Assembly: GCF_007828045.1 (NCBI RefSeq)
Contig: NZ_VITN01000012.1
Span: 62,001 to 126,000 of the forward strand
Length of the DNA: 64,000 nucleotides
Direction of reading: 5' to 3'
Source of the DNA: Nitrospirillum amazonense
GTDB taxonomy: Bacteria; Pseudomonadota; Alphaproteobacteria; Azospirillales; Azospirillaceae
Of this stretch, positions 26,598 to 35,500 are shown one piece after another. Under the pieces are notes generated by a model that saw only the letters and a program-made list of their open reading frames with translations, was not told where the DNA came from and searched no databases. Every line of letters starts with the position of its first letter. Positions within the stretch are counted from its first letter, which is position 1. The position numbers and the translations under genes are program-made.

Positions 26598-28370
26598 TTG
26601 ATCCGACGTTTCGTTTCCATCACGGGTGTGGCACTGGCGCTGGCTGCCGCGACGGCGGTGGCGGCCCCCACCGTGACGACGCCCGCGACGGCACCGGCCA
26701 CGCCGGACGGCCAGCCGGCCCCGGCGACCTTGCCCCCGACGACGCTGACCGTGCTGGCCGCCATGTCCAGCGGCTGGGTGCGCAACTTCAACCCGTTCAA
26801 CGAGACGAGCCGCCTGCCCAGCGTGCGCGAGTTCATCTATGAGCCGCTGGTGGTCTTTAACTCCATGTACGGCGGCCGGCCCGAATACCGCCTGGCCACG
26901 GACTACGCCTTCTCCCCCGACCTGTTGAAGCTGACCTTCAAGCTGCGCGACGGGGTGCAATGGTCGGACGGCCAGCCCTTCACCGCCGCCGACGTCGCCT
27001 ACACCTTCGATCTGCTGCGCCGGTTCCGGGCGCTGGACACGCTGGACATGGGCAACCGCGTCGCGGCGGTGGAGGCGGTCGACGCCCACACCGTGGTGTT
27101 CACCCTGAAGAAGGTGAACACCAGCATCGTGTTCGAGATCGTGCGCGTGCCCGTGGTGCCGCGCCATGTCTGGTCAAAGGTCGCGGACCCCGTGACCTTC
27201 ACCAACGACACCCCCGTCGGCACCGGCCCCATGACGGAGGTGAGGCGCTTCACCCCGCAGGTCTACGTGCAGTGCCGCAACCCCAATTACTGGGACAGCG
27301 CCGACCTGAAGGTCGACTGCATGAGCTTCCCCCAGGTGCGCAACAACGAGCAGCTGCTGACCGCCGCCGCCGAGGGGCGGCTGGACTGGTTCGGCGCCTT
27401 CCTGCCGGATATCGAGCGCACCTACGTCGCGGCCGATCCCAAGCACCACCGCTATTGGTTCCCGCCGGGCGGCACGGTCGCCATCGACATCAACCTGAAC
27501 AGCCCCTCGCGCGGCAACCGCGCCGCCTTCCGCAACGTCAATTTCCGCCGCGCCGTCAGCATGGCGGTGGACCGGCGCGCCATCGTGGACATCGCCGGCT
27601 ACGGCTATCCCGAGGTCAACGAGTACGCCAGCGGCATCGGCCGCACCTACCAGGACTGGGTGAACCCGGAGGCGGAGCGCCAGTACGGCAAGTTCGCCCA
27701 TTTCGACAAGAACGGCGCCCAGGCCCTGCTGGCCGAGAGCGGCTTCCGCGACATCAACGGCGACGGCTACATCGACAATGCCGACGGCAGCCCCATCGCC
27801 TTCGACATCCTGGTGCCCACCGGCTGGACCGACTGGGTCAATTCCACCCAGCTGGTGGCGGAAAGCCTGAACGCCCTGGGCCTGAACGTCCGCGTCTCCA
27901 CCGTGGAGCCCGCGTCCTGGGCGCAGAAGCTGATCAGTGGCGACTATGACATGGCCATCAACGGCCTGTTCCCGGGGGAGACGCCCTACCGCAGCTTCGA
28001 CACCGGCTTCCATTCCCGCTACAGCGGCAAGACGCGCTTCGCCCCCACCCGCTTCACCGATCCGGATTTGGATGGCGCGCTGGACGCGTTCGTCGCCACC
28101 ATCGACCCGACGGAGCAGCGCCGCGCCATGGACAAGGTGCAGATGATCGTGGCGGCCAACAGCCCCTACGTGCCGCTGTTCAGCAACCCCACCTGGTACG
28201 AATACAACACCCGCCGCTTCAAGGGCTGGTTCAACGCCGATAACCCGGTGGCCCGGCCCGACGTCTTCGACGGCACGCCCGAACGCCTGCTGCATCTGCT
28301 GGCGCTGGAACCGGTGAAGGGCCAGGCCGCGGCGGCGGCACCGTCACCCCCCACCGCCGGCGGTGGGTGA
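26598..28370 (+). CDS. ABC transporter substrate-binding protein, chitooligosaccharide-binding type (SBP family 5)
   Basis: This 590-residue periplasmic protein has a signal peptide and the family 5 (oligopeptide/oligosaccharide) binding fold. From memory it is strikingly similar to the Vibrio chitin oligosaccharide-binding protein: VRNFNPF, EFIYEPLVVFN, VPVVPRHVWSKVADP and PERLLHLLALEPVK have near-identical counterparts there. It starts with TTG at 26598, placed six bases after GGGGGA. It heads a five-gene importer followed by kinase, deaminase and NagA genes, which fits uptake of (GlcNAc)n rather than peptides. A C-terminal alanine/proline tail is extra. Confidence 0.88.
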   Translation: MIRRFVSITGVALALAAATAVAAPTVTTPATAPATPDGQPAPATLPPTTLTVLAAMSSGWVRNFNPFNETSRLPSVREFIYEPLVVFNSMYGGRPEYRLATDYAFSPDLLKLTFKLRDGVQWSDGQPFTAADVAYTFDLLRRFRALDTLDMGNRVAAVEAVDAHTVVFTLKKVNTSIVFEIVRVPVVPRHVWSKVADPVTFTNDTPVGTGPMTEVRRFTPQVYVQCRNPNYWDSADLKVDCMSFPQVRNNEQLLTAAAEGRLDWFGAFLPDIERTYVAADPKHHRYWFPPGGTVAIDINLNSPSRGNRAAFRNVNFRRAVSMAVDRRAIVDIAGYGYPEVNEYASGIGRTYQDWVNPEAERQYGKFAHFDKNGAQALLAESGFRDINGDGYIDNADGSPIAFDILVPTGWTDWVNSTQLVAESLNALGLNVRVSTVEPASWAQKLISGDYDMAINGLFPGETPYRSFDTGFHSRYSGKTRFAPTRFTDPDLDGALDAFVATIDPTEQRRAMDKVQMIVAANSPYVPLFSNPTWYEYNTRRFKGWFNADNPVARPDVFDGTPERLLHLLALEPVKGQAAAAAPSPPTAGGG

Positions 28371-28448
28371 TCCCGCCGCCCCCCATCAGATGAGACCGCG
28401 GCGCTTTCGGGCCGCCCCTCAGACACTCAAGGCCAAGGCTGATATCCC

Positions 28449-29426
28449 ATGTCCTTCCTGCTTCGCCGGGCCGGATTCTATGTCGTTGCCTTCGTCGTGG
28501 CCGCGATCTTCAACTTCCTGCTGCCGCGGCTGATGCCCGGCAACCCGATCGACATCATGTTCGCCCAGGCCGGCACCGTGCTGCCGCCGGAAAGCCTGGA
28601 AGCGCTGAAGGCCACCTTCGGCTTCGTCGACGGGCCCTGGCCGGTGCAGTTCGGCCACTATCTCGCCAGCGTCTTCACCTTCGATCTGGGCCTGTCGGTG
28701 CGCTTCCACCCGCTGACGGTCAACGCGGTGCTGATGCAGGCCCTGCCCTGGACCCTGCTGCTGGTCCTGACCTCCTCCCTCATCGCCTTCCTAATGGGTT
28801 CGGCGCTGGGCATCCGCGCCGCCTGGCGGCGGGGCGGGGCCTTCGACAGCTTCGGCGCGCCGGCCGCCTTGATGATCCAGGCGGTACCGCCGCTGGTGAC
28901 CTCGCTGGTCGCCCTGTTCGTGCTGAGCATCCGGCTGAAGTGGCTGCCCACCGGCTACGCCTGGGCGCCGGAGCTGGACCCCGGCTTCACCCTGGCCTTC
29001 ATCGGCAGCGTGCTGGCGCACGCGGCCCTGCCCATCCTGACCCTGGTGGTGGCCCAGATCGGCGGCTACCTGATCACCATGCGCAACAGCATGATCAACC
29101 TGCTGGGCGAGGACTACATCACCCTGGCCACGGCCAAGGGCCTGTCTGACGGGCGCGTGCGCTACGCCTACGCCGCGCGCAACGCCCTGCTGCCCACCGT
29201 CACCAGTTTCGCCATGACCCTGGGCGCCACCTTCGGCGGGGCGCTGATCACCGAAATCGTCTTCAACTATCCGGGCCTGGGCTACACCCTGTACCAGGGC
29301 ATCACCGCCCGCGACTATCCCCTGATCCAGGGCCAGCTCATGCTCATGACGCTGGCCATGCTGACGGCGAACTTCGCGGCGGACCTGCTGTGCCTGGCCC
29401 TCGATCCCCGCCTGCGGAGGGCCTGA
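28449..29426 (+). CDS. ABC transporter permease, DppB/OppB type
   Basis: This 325-residue inner-membrane permease starts MSFLLRRAGFYVVAFVVAAI, as OppB proteins do, and contains the cytoplasmic EAA loop region NLLGEDYITLATAKGLSDGR that contacts the ATPase. About six helices are visible. It forms the channel together with the next permease. It lies 78 bp after the binding-protein gene and ends just before the second permease. Confidence 0.92.
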   Translation: MSFLLRRAGFYVVAFVVAAIFNFLLPRLMPGNPIDIMFAQAGTVLPPESLEALKATFGFVDGPWPVQFGHYLASVFTFDLGLSVRFHPLTVNAVLMQALPWTLLLVLTSSLIAFLMGSALGIRAAWRRGGAFDSFGAPAALMIQAVPPLVTSLVALFVLSIRLKWLPTGYAWAPELDPGFTLAFIGSVLAHAALPILTLVVAQIGGYLITMRNSMINLLGEDYITLATAKGLSDGRVRYAYAARNALLPTVTSFAMTLGATFGGALITEIVFNYPGLGYTLYQGITARDYPLIQGQLMLMTLAMLTANFAADLLCLALDPRLRRA

Positions 29427-29431
29427 GCGCC

Positions 29432-30295
29432 ATGCGCGCCTTCTTCACCTCGCTTCTCGCCAACCGCAAGGCCAGCATCGGCGCCGGCATCGTGGCGTTC
29501 TTCCTGGCGCTGGCGCTGTTCGGGCCCCTGGTGGCGCCGGCCGGCCCCAACCAGCGCGTGGGCCGCCCGCACGAGGCGCCCAGCGCCGCGCACATCATGG
29601 GCACCACCCGCATGGGCCGCGACGTGCTGGCCCAGACCATCCACGGCACCCGCACCTCGCTGCTGGTGGGCCTGTCGGCCGGCCTGATGATCACCGCCAT
29701 CGGCACCGCCGTGGGGGTCACCGCCGGATACCTGGGCGGCCGGGTGGATGAGGCCCTGAACCTGATCACCAACGTGGTGCTGGTCATCCCCAACCTGCCC
29801 CTGATGCTGGTGCTGGCCGCCTTCATCGGGGCCGCCAGCCCGGCCACCATCGCCCTGATCATCGCCGGCACCGCCTGGGGCTGGGGCGCGCGCGTCACCC
29901 GCGCCCAGACGCAGAGCCTGCGCAACCGCGACTACATCCATGCCGCCGAGCTGCTGGGCGAGCCCACCTGGCGCATCCTGGCCTGCGAGCTGCTGCCCAA
30001 CCTGGTCTCCATCATCGGCTTCAACTTCATCGGCAGCGTTCTATACGCCGTGGTGACGGAAGCGACCCTGGAGTTCCTAGGTCTGGGCGACGCGCTGAAA
30101 GTCTCCTGGGGCACCCTGCTGTACAACGCCCAGACCACGTCGGCCCTGCAGGTGGGCGCCTGGTGGGAGGTTGCCTGCCCCTGCCTGGCCCTGGTGCTGT
30201 TCGGCAGCGGCCTGTCGCTGATCAACTTCGCCATGGATGAGGTCGCCAACCCCCGCCTGCGCACCCTGCGCCTGAAGCTGAGGGCGGTGGCATGA
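29432..30295 (+). CDS. ABC transporter permease, DppC/OppC type
   Basis: This 287-residue permease has the OppC N-terminus with one helix and a periplasmic stretch containing HIMGTTRMGRDVLAQTIHG, then the BPD_transp_1 core with the EAA loop NRDYIHAAELLGEPTWRIL. The ATG at 29432 is preceded by GGAGG; an upstream in-frame GTG/ATG region was rejected because it lies inside the previous gene. Its stop overlaps the start of the next ATPase gene (ATGA). Confidence 0.92.
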   Translation: MRAFFTSLLANRKASIGAGIVAFFLALALFGPLVAPAGPNQRVGRPHEAPSAAHIMGTTRMGRDVLAQTIHGTRTSLLVGLSAGLMITAIGTAVGVTAGYLGGRVDEALNLITNVVLVIPNLPLMLVLAAFIGAASPATIALIIAGTAWGWGARVTRAQTQSLRNRDYIHAAELLGEPTWRILACELLPNLVSIIGFNFIGSVLYAVVTEATLEFLGLGDALKVSWGTLLYNAQTTSALQVGAWWEVACPCLALVLFGSGLSLINFAMDEVANPRLRTLRLKLRAVA

Positions 30296-31134
30296 TCGCG
30301 CCCCTGCTTCAGGTTCGCGGCCTGACGGTCGATTACGCGACACCGGCCGGCGCCACCCGCGCCGTGGACGGCGTGTCCTTCGACCTGGGTGCCGGTGAGG
30401 TCATGGGCCTGGCCGGCGAGTCCGGGTCGGGCAAGAGCACGCTGGCCTTCGCCATTGCCCGCCTGCACCGCCCGCCGGCCTACATCACCAGCGGCTGCGT
30501 CACCCTGGCCGGCACCGACGTGCTGGCACTGACGCCGAAGGACCTGCGGCGGTGGCGGTGGCGCGAGGTCAGCGTGGTGCTGCAAAGCGCCATGAACGCG
30601 CTGAATCCGGTGCTGCGCGTGTCCGACCAGTTCCGCGACATGTTCCGCGCCCACGGCATCACCAACCGGGCCGAGGTGGCGGAGCGCAGCGCCGACCTGC
30701 TCCGCCTGGTGGGCATCTCGCCCGACCGGCTGCGCGACCATCCCCACCAGTTCTCCGGCGGCATGCGCCAGCGCCTGGTGATCGCCATGGCCCTGGCGTT
30801 GAAGCCCAAGCTGGTCATCATGGATGAGCCGACGACCGCCCTGGACGTGGTGGTACAGCGAGAGATCCTGGAACAGGTGGCCGACCTGCGCCGCCGCCTG
30901 GGCTTCTCCGTCCTGTTCATCACCCATGACCTGGCGCTGATGAGCCAGTTCTGCGACCGGGTGGGCGTCATGCTGCAGGGCCGGCTGGTGGACCTGACCA
31001 CGCCGGCCGCCATCGCGCCCAAGGACGGAAAAGGCGGTGCGGACCATCCCTATACACGCCACCTGTGGGACAGCATCCCGCCGCTGCACCCGGCCACCCC
31101 CGTGCGCGCCCGGCCCGACCTGGTGATGCCATGA
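30292..31134 (+). CDS. ABC transporter ATP-binding protein, OppD type
   Basis: This 280-residue ATPase has Walker A GESGSGKST, signature FSGGMRQRLVIAMALA and Walker B LVIMDEPTTALDV. It couples ATP hydrolysis to oligosaccharide import through the two preceding permeases. The C-terminal oligopeptide/dipeptide transporter extension is shorter than usual, and no cysteine cluster for an iron-sulfur centre is obvious. It overlaps both neighbours by four bases, showing tight translational coupling. Confidence 0.92.
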   Translation: MIAPLLQVRGLTVDYATPAGATRAVDGVSFDLGAGEVMGLAGESGSGKSTLAFAIARLHRPPAYITSGCVTLAGTDVLALTPKDLRRWRWREVSVVLQSAMNALNPVLRVSDQFRDMFRAHGITNRAEVAERSADLLRLVGISPDRLRDHPHQFSGGMRQRLVIAMALALKPKLVIMDEPTTALDVVVQREILEQVADLRRRLGFSVLFITHDLALMSQFCDRVGVMLQGRLVDLTTPAAIAPKDGKGGADHPYTRHLWDSIPPLHPATPVRARPDLVMP

Positions 31135-32033
31135 CAGCGCCCGTCCTTGAGACCGAGAAGCTTTCCATGGTTTTCCCGAATGGGAACAAGGCCCTGGACG
31201 CCATGGACCTGACCCTGCACCCTGGCCGCGCGCTGGCGTTGGTGGGCGAATCCGGGTCGGGCAAGAGCACCTGCGCCAAGCTGCTGACCCACATGCTGCG
31301 GCCCACGTCCGGCCGCATCCTGTTCCAGGGTAGCGATGTCACCGGCCTGTCTCGCCGGCGGGAGCTGCTGGAATACCGCCGCGTCGTGCAGATGGTGTTC
31401 CAGGACCCCTTCGCCGCCCTGAACCCCGCCCACACCGTGGCCCATCATCTGGCCCGCCCCCTGGCCCTGCACCGGCCGGACCTGGACCGTGCCGGCCGGG
31501 GCACCGAGGTGCGCGCCCTGCTGACCCAGGTGGAACTGGACGCGGACTCCTTGCTGCACCGCTTCCCGCATGAACTTTCGGGCGGCCAGCGCCAGCGGGT
31601 GAACCTGGCCCGCGCCCTGGCGGTGAACCCGTCCGTGATCATCGCCGACGAGCCCACCAGCATGCTGGACGTCTCCATCCGCCTCAGCGTGCTGGACACC
31701 CTGCAGCGCCTGAAGGCCGAACGGGGCATCGCCCTGCTGTACATCACCCACGATATCGCCACCGCCCGCTATGTGGCGGAGGAGACGGCGGTGCTGTTCC
31801 GGGGCCGTGTCGTGGAGTCCGGCCCCACCGCGGCGGTGATCGACGGCCCCCGGCATCCCTACACCCGCCTGCTGCTGTCGGCCGTGCCCGACGCCGACCG
31901 GCCGTTCGACACGGGAGGGTCGCTGATCAGCCGCGCCGACGCCGTGCGGCGTCTGAGCGAAGGGCCGGGAAACCTGGTTTATGTGGGACCGGGGCACAAG
32001 GCCCGGACCGTGGATGAAAGGGTTGCCGCATGA
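31131..32033 (+). CDS. ABC transporter ATP-binding protein, OppF type
   Basis: This 300-residue ATPase has Walker A GESGSGKST, signature LSGGQRQRVNLARALA, Walker B VIIADEPTSMLDV and a C-terminal segment RHPYTRLLLSAVPDADR, the oligopeptide/dipeptide transporter C-terminal motif. The ATG at 31131 overlaps the previous stop by four bases; this is preferred to a GTG at 31065 inside the previous gene. It completes the five-part importer and is followed by a 297-bp regulatory gap before the kinase gene. Confidence 0.92.
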   Translation: MTAPVLETEKLSMVFPNGNKALDAMDLTLHPGRALALVGESGSGKSTCAKLLTHMLRPTSGRILFQGSDVTGLSRRRELLEYRRVVQMVFQDPFAALNPAHTVAHHLARPLALHRPDLDRAGRGTEVRALLTQVELDADSLLHRFPHELSGGQRQRVNLARALAVNPSVIIADEPTSMLDVSIRLSVLDTLQRLKAERGIALLYITHDIATARYVAEETAVLFRGRVVESGPTAAVIDGPRHPYTRLLLSAVPDADRPFDTGGSLISRADAVRRLSEGPGNLVYVGPGHKARTVDERVAA

Positions 32034-32330
32034 GCGCCGGGACCTCCCTGACGCGGTCCGGCGGCCGGCTGCGACTGGCCCTTTCGGCGGGGTCATTCTG
32101 ATGTGGTCTTTTCCTGGCCTTATACAGCCCAGTCTCGCGGCTCGACGAATGGCCCCCCGGGGCAATTTGCATTAGTGCGTTGTTTCTCATGTCATAAGCA
32201 TGACATTTTTGACGGTTTCAGCGTTATTTTGCGGATGAGATCAGGCAGCTGAATGTGAATGTCGAAAGCTCAACCTTCTGATCTGGTCCGCATCTGGTAT
32301 CATACCATCACCAAACGAACGGGTCTGGGC
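32034..32330. promoter_or_regulatory. Regulatory gap before the kinase-nagB-nagA set
   Basis: No gene is seen. The stretch is AT-rich from about 32160 on. It holds the dyad ATGTCAT-aagc-ATGACAT (32189-32206), followed at once by five T, so it could serve as an operator or a weak terminator. It also holds the perfect palindrome TGGTAT-c-ATACCA (32295-32307). The promoter of the downstream catabolic genes should lie here. Confidence 0.6.
32295..32307. promoter_or_regulatory. Operator-like palindrome TGGTAT-C-ATACCA
   Basis: This is a perfect 13-bp palindrome 24 bp upstream of the chosen kinase start. It resembles the TGGTNTAGACCA-type sites bound by GntR/HutC-family regulators of aminosugar use (DasR, YvoA/NagR, NagQ). 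No such regulator gene is in the window. Confidence 0.5.
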
Positions 32331-33224
32331 ATGGGCGACTTTCTTTATATGGGCGTGGATGGCGGCGGCACCGGTTGCCGCGCGCGACTGGCCAACGCCG
32401 CCGGCGACCGGCTGGGCGAGGGCCGGGGCGGCCCTGCCAACATCCGGCTGGGCCTGGATGTCAGCTGGGCCGCCATTCTGGCCGCCTGTGACCAGGCGCT
32501 GGCCCAGGCCGGCCTGGACCGTGACGCCCTGTCCCGCGCCCATGTCGGCCTGGGCCTGGCCGGCATCTGCCGGGCGGAGGACGAGCGCGCGGTCGAGGCT
32601 GCCGCGCCCGTCCGCTGCGCCGGCGTGACCGCCCGCAACGATGCCCACACCGCCTGCTTGGGCGCCTTCGACGGAGCGGACGGCGCCATCCTGATCGCCG
32701 GCACCGGCAGCATCGGCTACGCCCTGGTGGGTGGCAGCGGCCGGCCGGTGGGCGGCTGGGGCTTCGAGGTGTCGGATGAGGGCAGCGGCGCCCATCTGGG
32801 GCGGGAGGCGGCGCGCGCCGCGCTGCGCGGCCATGACGGCCTGGGACCGCACACGCCCTTCACCCTGCACGTGCTGACGCGGCTGGGGGGTGATCCCGCC
32901 GCCGTGGTGGCCTGGGCCGGCACGGCCAGGCCCGGCGATTACGGCACGCTGGCGCCCCTGACCCTGGATTTCGCCGCCGCCGGTGATCCGGTCGCCACCC
33001 AGCTGGTGGAGGCCGCCGCCGGCCAGTTGACCGCCCATGTCCGCCGCCTGGTGGAGCTGGGCGCCCCCAAGGTCTGCCTGATGGGCGGCCTGGCCCCGGC
33101 GATCGAGCCGTGGATGGCCCCCTGGGCCCGGCGCCTGCTGGTGCCGGCGCGGGGCGACGCCCTGGATGGCGGCCTGCACCTGGCCCGCACCGCCGCCCGG
33201 CGCCCGGCGGAGCGCGCCGCATGA
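32331..33224 (+). CDS. BadF/BadG-type aminosugar kinase (glucosamine or GlcNAc kinase)
   Basis: This 297-residue kinase begins with the phosphate-1 loop YMGVDGGGTGCRARL and has the phosphate-2 region AILIAGTGSIGYAL and the adenosine motif VCLMGGLAP. It belongs to the BadF/BadG/BcrA ATPase family, which contains the Vibrio glucosamine-specific kinase GspK and GlcNAc kinases. It should phosphorylate free GlcNAc or GlcN released in the cytosol by the GH3 enzyme. The start at 32331 was chosen because the longer frame (from 32259) would run through the operator-like palindrome and has no family match. The ribosome site is weak, so an ATG at 32349 remains possible. Confidence 0.88.
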   Translation: MGDFLYMGVDGGGTGCRARLANAAGDRLGEGRGGPANIRLGLDVSWAAILAACDQALAQAGLDRDALSRAHVGLGLAGICRAEDERAVEAAAPVRCAGVTARNDAHTACLGAFDGADGAILIAGTGSIGYALVGGSGRPVGGWGFEVSDEGSGAHLGREAARAALRGHDGLGPHTPFTLHVLTRLGGDPAAVVAWAGTARPGDYGTLAPLTLDFAAAGDPVATQLVEAAAGQLTAHVRRLVELGAPKVCLMGGLAPAIEPWMAPWARRLLVPARGDALDGGLHLARTAARRPAERAA

Positions 33225-33258
33225 CGACACACACCGATATCGCCACACAGGAACCATC

Positions 33259-34314
33259 ATGACCGCCGCCGCCACCCCCCCTAAACATCCAATGGGCCCG
33301 CTGATGGCCCTTGAGGCCGCCGAGTCCGGTGCCGCCAGCGCCCGCCAGATCGAGCGTGCCGCCCCCCTGTTCCGCGACCTGGGCGCCCGCCTGCGCGCGC
33401 TGAAACCCAAGGTGGTCATCACCTGCGCCCGGGGCAGCAGCGATCATGCCGCCGCCTATGGCAAGTACCTGATCGAAACCCGGGTGGGCGTACCGGTCGC
33501 CTCCGTCGGGCCGTCCGTCATCTCGCTCTACAACGCGCCGCTGCAGATGGAGGGCGCGCTGTTCGTGGCGGTGTCCCAGTCCGGCCGCAGCCCCGACCTG
33601 CTGCGCCTGGCGGAGGCGGCCAAGGCCGGCGGCGCCCTGGTGGTGGGCTTCGTCAACGACGAGACCTCCCCCCTGGCCGCGCTGACCGACGTCTTTATCC
33701 CGCTGTGCGCCGGGCCGGAGAAAAGCGTCGCCGCCACCAAATCCTATCTGACTGCTTGCGTCGCCTTCCTGCAGCTGGTGGCCCATTGGCGGGAGGATGC
33801 CGGCCTGCTGGACACGGTGGCCAAGGTCCCCGGCTGGCTGGACGCCGCCGTGGCCCTGGACTGGTATCCGGCCTTGCGCCGGCTGGAGTTGGCCACCGGC
33901 CTCTACGTCCTGGGCCGGGGCATCGGCAGTGGGGCGGCCGCCGAAATCGCCCTGAAGTGCAAGGAGACGTCGCGCCTGCATGCCGAGGCCTTCAGCGCCG
34001 CCGAGGTGGTGCACGGCCCCTTCGCCCTGGTGGGCCCCGGCTTCCCCATCCTGGCGCTGACCCAGGATGACGTGACGGCGGAGGTGACGCGCGGCACCCT
34101 GGCCAAGGCCGCCGTCCTGGGCGCCCCCATCCTGGCCACCGAGACCGGCATCGACGGTGTCGAGCCCCTGCCCGTGGTGGCCGGCCTGCCGGCCGAGGTG
34201 GGCCCCCTGGCGGCGGTCGCCAGCTTCTATATGGCCATCCACAAGGTGGCGCGGGCCCGGGGCCTGGACCCCGACGTGCCGCCCAACCTGCGCAAGGTGA
34301 CGGAGACGGTGTGA
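33259..34314 (+). CDS. nagB: SIS-domain glucosamine-6-phosphate deaminase (NagB-II type)
   Basis: This 351-residue protein has two SIS sugar-phosphate isomerase domains like the isomerase half of GlmS (CARGSSDHAAAYGKYLIE, SQSGRSPDLLRLAE, KCKETSRLHAEAFSAAEVVHG), without a glutaminase domain. In nag clusters of alphaproteobacteria and Shewanella this type replaces classical NagB and converts GlcN-6-phosphate to fructose-6-phosphate and ammonia. The ATG at 33259 follows AGGA by seven bases. Its stop overlaps the nagA start (TGATG). The function rests on family and context. Confidence 0.9.
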   Translation: MTAAATPPKHPMGPLMALEAAESGAASARQIERAAPLFRDLGARLRALKPKVVITCARGSSDHAAAYGKYLIETRVGVPVASVGPSVISLYNAPLQMEGALFVAVSQSGRSPDLLRLAEAAKAGGALVVGFVNDETSPLAALTDVFIPLCAGPEKSVAATKSYLTACVAFLQLVAHWREDAGLLDTVAKVPGWLDAAVALDWYPALRRLELATGLYVLGRGIGSGAAAEIALKCKETSRLHAEAFSAAEVVHGPFALVGPGFPILALTQDDVTAEVTRGTLAKAAVLGAPILATETGIDGVEPLPVVAGLPAEVGPLAAVASFYMAIHKVARARGLDPDVPPNLRKVTETV

Positions 34315-35459
34315 TGCGGACTTTCTTCCACGGGTGCCCGGTCTTCACCGGCGATCAGACACTGGAGGGCATCGGCGTCCTGGTGGAGGAGGGCCGCGTG
34401 CTGGACCTGCTGCCCCGGCCGCCCGCCGGGGCCGTGGAGGAAGTGGCGCTGGAGCCCGACAGCCTGTTGGCGCCGGGCTTCGTCGACACCCAGGTGAACG
34501 GCGGCGGCGGCGTGCTGTTCAATGAGACGCCGACGGCGGCGGCGGCCCTGGCCATCGCCAGTGCCCACCGCCGCTTCGGCACCACGTCCCTGCTGCCCAC
34601 CTTCATCACCGACGCCGCCGGCAAGTGGCGCCTGGCGGTGGATGCGGCCGCCGAGGCCGCCCAGGTCCCCGGCGGCGGCGTGGTCGGCATCCATCTGGAA
34701 GGCCCCTTCCTGAACATGGAACGCCGGGGCGTGCACGAGGCCGCCTATGTCCGCGCCCCCACGGACGAGGACATCGCGTTCCTGCTGGGCCTGCCCGCGC
34801 GCTTTCCCGGGGGCCGCGTGCTGCTGACGCTGGCGCCTGAAGTGGTGGACGACGGGACCCTGGCCCGGCTGGCGGAGGCCGGCCTTATCCTGGCCGGTGG
34901 CCATTCCGCCGCCACCTACGCCCGCACCGATAGCGCGCTGGACCAGGGCCTGACCGGCTTCACCCACCTGTTCAACGCCATGCCCCCCTTGATGAACCGG
35001 GAACCGGGCATCGCCGGCGCGGCCCTGTCCAGCCCGCGCGGCTGGTGCGGCATCATCGCCGACGGCGTGCACGTCCACGGCGCCGTGCTGCGCCTGGCCC
35101 TGGCGGCCAAGGGGCCCGACCGGCTGTTCCTGGTGACCGACGCCATGTCGCCCACCGGCACCGACGTCGACAGCTTCGAGCTGTACGGCCACACCATCTA
35201 CCGCCGCGACGGACGGCTGGTGACGGCGGACGGCGTGCTGGCGGGGGCCGACATCGACATGGCGGCGGCCGTGCGCGGGGCCGTCCGCCTTATGGGCGTT
35301 GGGCCGGAGACGGCCCTGGCCATGGCGGCGCGCGTGCCGGCCACCTTCCTGGGGCTGGACGATCTGGGCCGCATCACGCCGGGCGCGCGGGCGGACTTCG
35401 TGGAGCTGTCGCAGGCCCTGACCGTGCGGCGGGTGTGGAGCGCCGGCGCGGAACGATAG
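34314..35459 (+). CDS. nagA: N-acetylglucosamine-6-phosphate deacetylase
   Basis: This 381-residue amidohydrolase has the NagA hallmarks APGFVDTQVNGGGG, GIHLEGPFLN (metal-binding Glu) and GFTHLFNAMPPL (substrate and metal His), plus DAMSPTGTD with the catalytic Asp. It removes acetate from GlcNAc-6-phosphate, the step shared by the PTS and kinase routes of this locus. It overlaps nagB by one base and is followed 41 bp later by a small IS3-OrfA-like gene. Confidence 0.95.
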   Translation: MRTFFHGCPVFTGDQTLEGIGVLVEEGRVLDLLPRPPAGAVEEVALEPDSLLAPGFVDTQVNGGGGVLFNETPTAAAALAIASAHRRFGTTSLLPTFITDAAGKWRLAVDAAAEAAQVPGGGVVGIHLEGPFLNMERRGVHEAAYVRAPTDEDIAFLLGLPARFPGGRVLLTLAPEVVDDGTLARLAEAGLILAGGHSAATYARTDSALDQGLTGFTHLFNAMPPLMNREPGIAGAALSSPRGWCGIIADGVHVHGAVLRLALAAKGPDRLFLVTDAMSPTGTDVDSFELYGHTIYRRDGRLVTADGVLAGADIDMAAAVRGAVRLMGVGPETALAMAARVPATFLGLDDLGRITPGARADFVELSQALTVRRVWSAGAER

Positions 35460-35500
35460 GGCCAAAGAAGACGAACGGGGCCAGGAACGGGAGAGGGGCA

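Noticed and set aside
32259-32330. Longer N-terminus for the BadF-type kinase
   Set aside because: It would run through the operator-like palindrome and adds residues not found in the family.
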